NCBI GenBank assembly: GCA_028554795.2
Contig: CM068829.1
Span: 135,927,579-135,991,578, forward strand
Reading direction: 5' to 3'
Length of the DNA stretch: 64,000 nucleotides
Source of the DNA: Sinohyriopsis cumingii
Taxonomy: Eukaryota > Mollusca > Bivalvia > Unionida > Unionidae
Shown here: piece after piece, positions 58,922 to 64,000 of the stretch
Layout: every line of letters starts with the position of its first letter
How positions within the stretch are numbered: the stretch's first letter is position 1
Position numbers and translations under genes: made by a program
Notes under the pieces: generated by a model
What the model was told of the DNA's origin: nothing
Databases searched by the model: none
Seen by the model: only the letters and a program-made list of their open reading frames with translations

Positions 58922-59565
58922 CTAATACGGGTTGTTTTGAAAAGTCATATCATTGTATTGGCATATGTTTTGTCTTGTAATCGCAGTCAGGAGTTTCATA
59001 GAAATCGCACGAGAAATTTCATTAATTAATGTTACTATTACACTTGGTAATCTTGCAGGCCATTCACAAGATCTCTTATCTTTCTGAGTTATTTCCTTTG
59101 CATATTGATATCCAAATAACCACTCAGCAAGTGTTCGATTAAATTTGTTCAACAATTGCCTGATCACGATGAATTGTGGTATGTCCTCTTCAAATTTTGA
59201 CATTATATTGTTTCATCAGAAATGAAACTGCACCAAGAAGTGCCTTGCTAGGATCAACCTGTAGTAACTGTGGCCATCACGACGGTCCTATTTGATACAT
59301 TCGTTCAAAAGCAGATACAAGTTCAGTTGCTGTTTCAGTTGATAGTGTTTCTGCTTCTTTATATCTACCTGCAACGTCAACGACAGTTAATACGTATTTG
59401 TATGTACGTGATTGACGTCTACTAATTTTAATAGTATCGTGTGGTAAAAATAAAATATCTGCTTGATGAACTTCATTAGGAGTGCTAACATCAAAGTATG
59501 CATACTTAATTGTTTTTTTTTTAAATGGTCTTTAAAGCATGTGGTCTGTTCACCATCTCTGCTAC
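58922..59565 (-). pseudogene. rve-type integrase relic, convergent to the helicase block
   Basis: Minus-strand frames give, from 59530 downward, DVSTPNEVHQADILFLPHD, TYKYVLTVVDVAGRYKEAET, ATELVSAFERMY and WPQLLQVDPSKALLGAVSF. Close to 59165 is the expected acidic residue region (HRDQAIVEQ), and the frame 59203-58922 continues FNRTLAEWLFGYQYAKEITQ. The order QAD, VVDVAGRY, QVD, then E near FNRTL is that of the DDE integrase used by Polinton-like and LTR elements. Opposite orientation to the helicase fits the convergent layout known from such elements. At least four frame changes and several stops are present. Confidence 0.7.
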
Positions 59566-62500
59566 TGCATCATTAAATGATACTTTATTTCCTCAAATGC
59601 TCTAACCTGCATCATACAAATGGATCATATTAGAGAGGAACATTACAACAAGCTCGTTAATAATAGCAAAAGATCCCAAAGAATTTGCTACAGCAGAGAA
59701 AGGTGCAAATTTAATGAATAATGAGCTCAAGAGATATACACACTCGCTGCAGGAATGAAATATTCTTACTACATAACTGGTGAGTTGCAGGTACGGAATA
59801 CGTCTCATCATCAGATTTAATGAATATAAATGCCAATTAATGGAAGGTATATTTACATAATAGTATCCTGTATCATACATCCACATCACATTGCAAATTA
59901 TATATCTCAATCTTAGCCGATCAATTTTAATTTAGAAAGTCATGACTGATTGTTAATTATTATACCTATATAACATGGCGTTTAATTAAAGCCCCATTAA
60001 TTATTAGGCATGATGTTATGTTATACAGATCTCAGTAACCACTTGTTTTGAGAGTGAATTGTTTAGCTCTCAAAACAGACATTCCTTGTTCATATTATAA
60101 GAAAGGTACATCTCTATATGTTCTACCTCTTATTTCCTGTTCTTACTGCTTCTGCTTCTTTGCTGTTTTAAAGGCATACATATTCGATCTCGAGCCAACT
60201 GACTCTTGAATGGGAAGGCAACAATTTTAGTCGTTCATTAGACTTATTATCTTCTTTTTCACCAGTGGAATTTAGAAATATTATTCTTTCAAGAGCGTCT
60301 AATCAAAGTAGTTACAATGTAGTTTCACCCACCGGAAACGGAAATAGATCTAACTGTGCCAAATAGTTTGTTAAGCTACTGCTTATAGATTATGTCTCCA
60401 AACACCTGCTAATGTTGCCTTTGTTTGCAAATTTGGTTTCTTATCTGAGACATAGGTCATCTTGTCCTATTTATATACGTTTTGTTGAATATATATGTGA
60501 AAATGTAATAAAATTGCCACCTCTTACAAGAAGTAACTTTGTGCGTGAGAGGAATATGCATATGGAAATTTTAGTCGGGACGAATCTATTGACAGCAACT
60601 TTGCTTTTTATGTGAGCAAATTCTCAAATTGGATAAGGGCAATATTTTCTTATCAGTCTAATTCAACGCTATTTTACTCAACTGACTGCAGCGATGAACG
60701 TCATGGGACCTCCTGACAGACTGTTTTATCTGATAATGTCTCCTTTGAGATAGCATTTACTTATTTTAAACTGGAATCAGCATACCTTGCATGTATGTTC
60801 GAAAACCCTAGTTCCCCTATACAGTGAGTGGCTTTTAGTGTGTCAGGAATTTGCGCATGGAAACTAATAGTAGGGCTTAACATCTCTTGGCGACAACTTT
60901 TCTCATGTTTTGCGACAATGGGTAGGGAAACATTTCTCATATCAATTCAACTAAACTACATTTAAAACGCACATCATGCGGTTGCAGATCTGATTGTGAC
61001 ATAAAGATCGGTACGAACCTATTTTTCTTTGTTTACTAACACTAGCTAATCTGTGTCATTTGGGACAAATTCGTTTTCTCATATTAGATTTCTTCCAGCT
61101 TGCCTTGTTCATATAACTTGTATAGCTGTATAGCACATATATGTGTAACACCTAATCTTGTCTCGTTGGAACCGTAAGTAGCTTTGAGTATGCCAGGTCT
61201 GTGTATTTTAGATTTTGTAGTGGAAGTCCAGATCTCTTTTTTGCATCTTGTCCCTATTTAGAGGAAAATCGTTTTTTCGTATAGGGAAGGGTAAAGTTGT
61301 TTTTAGCACAAGTTAGAAAATGCCCATTTTCTATTTCTGCAGCAGTTACCTTTGAAGCATGTTTAACCTTTACGATTTTCTCTTGAGGAATATGTAAAAC
61401 AAACTGGATGAATTTTAAGCTCAATGCTGGCGGTTGGTTCCAATAAAAACCCACTGTTAACCTCACATACATTAACTATATACCTCTCTCACTTGACTCG
61501 GCTAGGCTAGACCCAGCTACCTAAACTAATTAAAGTTAATTAAGGTCAATAGTTAAGACAGAGCTCCTCCAATATTTGATGATCGCATCAACGGCATACG
61601 TTAGGATGCTCTCATGGTCAGAATTTTCACGGGAGCATACATTTTTTGGTGTGCTTACAAAATAGATGGAGGCGAAAACGTGATGTGGAGCTTTCTTTGA
61701 AATATATACGTATTTAGTGGGTATAATCTGTACCCAACGTTTCTCTTGTAAACATTAAGCAGGCGTTCATTGAAGATCTCTCCTGAAATAATCTTCTTGC
61801 AAATTAACTTGAATTCAGTAATAAATGTGTTATGAAAAAATTGTGTTCTATCTGAAAGTCATATCAGAAATAAGGTAATGTCGGGGAGGACACTCATTTC
61901 AATCCGCTGAAATTCTACCGATGAAGTCAAATCCCAGGTGCACTCATATTGAACGTGGCAAGCAAAAATAAATATTGGATTCTACAAATATGGCTACAAA
62001 ATATTTGGCTTAAAACACGCTTTAGTTTCTAACAACCTTCTGTTGAGCTACTGTGTGCTTCTTTTTTTCTTTCATTTTATTTTGCCTCATTGCATGTATT
62101 TTATTGTTGTCTAAATACAGACCTAGTTTTCCGTTGTCTATTTGGTGTTTGTGCGTGTGTTTGTATATGTTCCAACTTTCGTGAAAGAGCTACCTTTATA
62201 TTTCGAAAATACAATTAAATAAAACAATGCAACATATCGGAAAAAATTCTTGATTCGGATTTACTTGCACAGAGTGTCATTGCTACAAAATGATGTTTTT
62301 GGACCAATTTTCATATATAATGGACAGTTTTAACGTGTCAGTATTTTCAAGTAATCATAACATATCTATTGAAACTTATTTCAAAAGCATAACACCAACT
62401 TTTACGTGGGAGTAGTTTGCTTGTGCCTATATATTATACGTAAACATGTATCAAGGTAAATATTTAAACTTTTAGTGTCGGAATAGTTTAGAAGCGATTA

Positions 62501-63890
62501 TAGTGTATATGTCGATGATAATTTAAAACTCGATGGCCTGTTTAACATTACATTAGTTTACAAGTGATCACGATGCCAATCATTATTTCGTCAGAGTGAC
62601 TGTCTATAACTATTTAAGAAAACACATTTCTAGTTTTAACACGGGATTAGGTTATACTGATCACTGAGGATCTGTTCATAATTATCCAGACTAATATTAT
62701 CCTCTTTAATACGGATGTAGTTTACAAGTAATCGATGAATACAATGATCAGCTCACTTTCGTTTTCCGTCTAAACAAGTTGTCTTTGTACGGATAATTGA
62801 CGTAATGAACGTGTACAATGTTCTAGTTGCCTCAAACTGGTTTCCATATTACATCTTCCACATGCACCGGTGTACATACGTATGTCAATTTACATGTATA
62901 TTTTGGCATGTAAACAGATGTGAAGACGCATATGTATTTGCATGTATGGTTTCAATTCATGCAGTCATTTAAAATTTATAAATTAAAGGAAGCAATACTC
63001 ATGGTTATCGACAAATCTCGAGTTAAGCGTGAACTCTAACGCGTTGAATGAAAAAGAAATCTGACACTCAAACTTGACCTATGTATTTATTTATTAGATC
63101 TCGGTTATTATAAATGTACTTCATTTTAAAATATACTTCATATTAAATTTGCTTTTCTTCAGATATGCACATCGTCTGTATATATTGTGCAGCTGTACAG
63201 AAGTCCGTTTAAATCTATATAGGACAATAGCTGTGACTTTTGAGATGTCATTTAACGAGGCACGATTTAAAAGACCTGTCTTAGCTGGAAGAAAGAAATT
63301 CCTATTTAATCAACCCATTATCAATATTTAATTACTTATATCTGTCCTTATTAATATAAAAAAATAAAAATAGTGCCATGGTACGTTTAGTTTAATCTTG
63401 GTATTGCGTGTAGACGAGCATCGATGTAATTCTTAAAAGCTTTTTGTGTCCCTCTGAGTTCCTGAGTTTAGTGGTTAAGTAGCTGTCACTACGGAATCGC
63501 AATTGCTCATCAGATTATAAAATAAAAGTGAAATATCGGAGAGTTGTCACAGGTGGATTTTGTACGACATGTTTATACCATTTACTGCATGAAAGTATTC
63601 GACAATTTACAGGAGTTATTGCACTGTGTTACAAAATATATGAAAATTGTTATTTTCTTTATTCAAATTTGTTGCAGCATCTAGCAGGTGATTAGCCTAT
63701 AAATTTAAGAGGAAAGAGGAGGAACATATTTAATTTACAGAGTGGAATAGACCCTTATAGAAATTCTAACGATGTTGAAGCTGACGGAACATTAAAAGTT
63801 TAATTGTTCTCAAAGATCCAAGAAACCAACTGGTTCAATGATGATGGATTCAAAGTCTATCAGGACAAGAGTAATAAGATTAGGGTAATT
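59566..63890. other. Right-hand stretch without recognised gene
   Basis: Between about 60190 and 61100 diverged modules of about 300-400 bp share phrases such as GAGGAATATGCATATGGAAA and GGAATTTGCGCATGGAAACT. Between 62300 and 62730 another set shares TAGTTTACAAGTGATC/TAGTTTACAAGTAATC. No protein family is recognised and no element terminus was found downstream of the integrase. Confidence 0.4.
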
Positions 63891-63899
63891 TTTTCCATA

Positions 63900-64000
63900 T
63901 CATTGATGGGCTTAATGTCAATAGTGAGTATGATGAGCCTAGAACTCCATAACACTAATGGGTTTAATGTCTATACCGAGTATGATCCTACAACTCCATA
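63900..64000. repeat. Start of a tandem repeat at the window edge
   Basis: GATGGGCTTAATGTCAATAG with GAGTATGATGAGCCTAGAAC and CTCCATA (about 63904-63950) is followed by a second version (GGGTTTAATGTCTATACCGA, GTATGATCCTACAACTCCAT). It may continue beyond the window. Confidence 0.5.

Noticed and set aside
1..59565. One large 59-kb element bounded by inverted copies
   Set aside because: The space between holds a host-type split gene and many unrelated repeats, and no common terminal sequence was found; two separate insertions are simpler.

Overview
The window looks like AT-rich nuclear DNA of an invertebrate animal, most likely a mollusc or a close lophotrochozoan. The reasons are a split HSPA12-type Hsp70 gene (a family strongly expanded in molluscs), several tRNA-derived SINEs with (CA)n tails, RTE-like and CR1/L2-like LINE relics, Harbinger and THAP/DDE transposase relics, and many microsatellites. 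There are no operons and almost no long intact reading frames. Identities were made by reading translations by eye, without database searches.

The notable content is two decayed copies of one virus-like mobile element family in opposite orientation. The left copy (about 1-4474, minus strand, running off the left edge) reads, in transcription order, a coiled-coil/repeat protein, a small minor-capsid-like protein, a major-capsid-like protein, a short basic Gly-rich protein, a penton/spike-like protein and a second conserved protein. The right copy (about 51811-59565, plus strand) repeats much of that order and adds an SF1 helicase, an HNH endonuclease-like gene and a convergent rve-type integrase. 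The copies are broken in different places, so each supplies parts the other lacks. No DNA polymerase was found in either. A separate relic of a protein-primed family B DNA polymerase, of the Polinton/Maverick type, lies at 11.4-13.7 kb.

The best host gene candidate is an HSPA12-like gene on the minus strand with four exons: 25801-25499, 24548-24327, 23388-23238 and 9049-8424. Exon phases match and splice sites are canonical. The last intron is about 14.2 kb and holds the polymerase relic, a CR1/L2-like LINE, an RTE-like LINE with a 12-bp target duplication, and a Harbinger relic. Its ATP-binding motifs are eroded although the frames are open.

The middle and right-hand part (26-51 kb) is repeat-dominated: SINEs, a THAP/DDE transposase relic (36.2-38.1 kb), a YqaJ-like nuclease relic (39.2-39.5 kb), further LINE 3' ends (44.4 and 49.6 kb), an inverted-repeat structure (41.4-42.4 kb) and a minisatellite with a homogenisation gradient (47.1-47.9 kb). 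The segment 31.2-33.3 kb has coding-like character but was not identified. From 59.6 kb to the end no gene was recognised.
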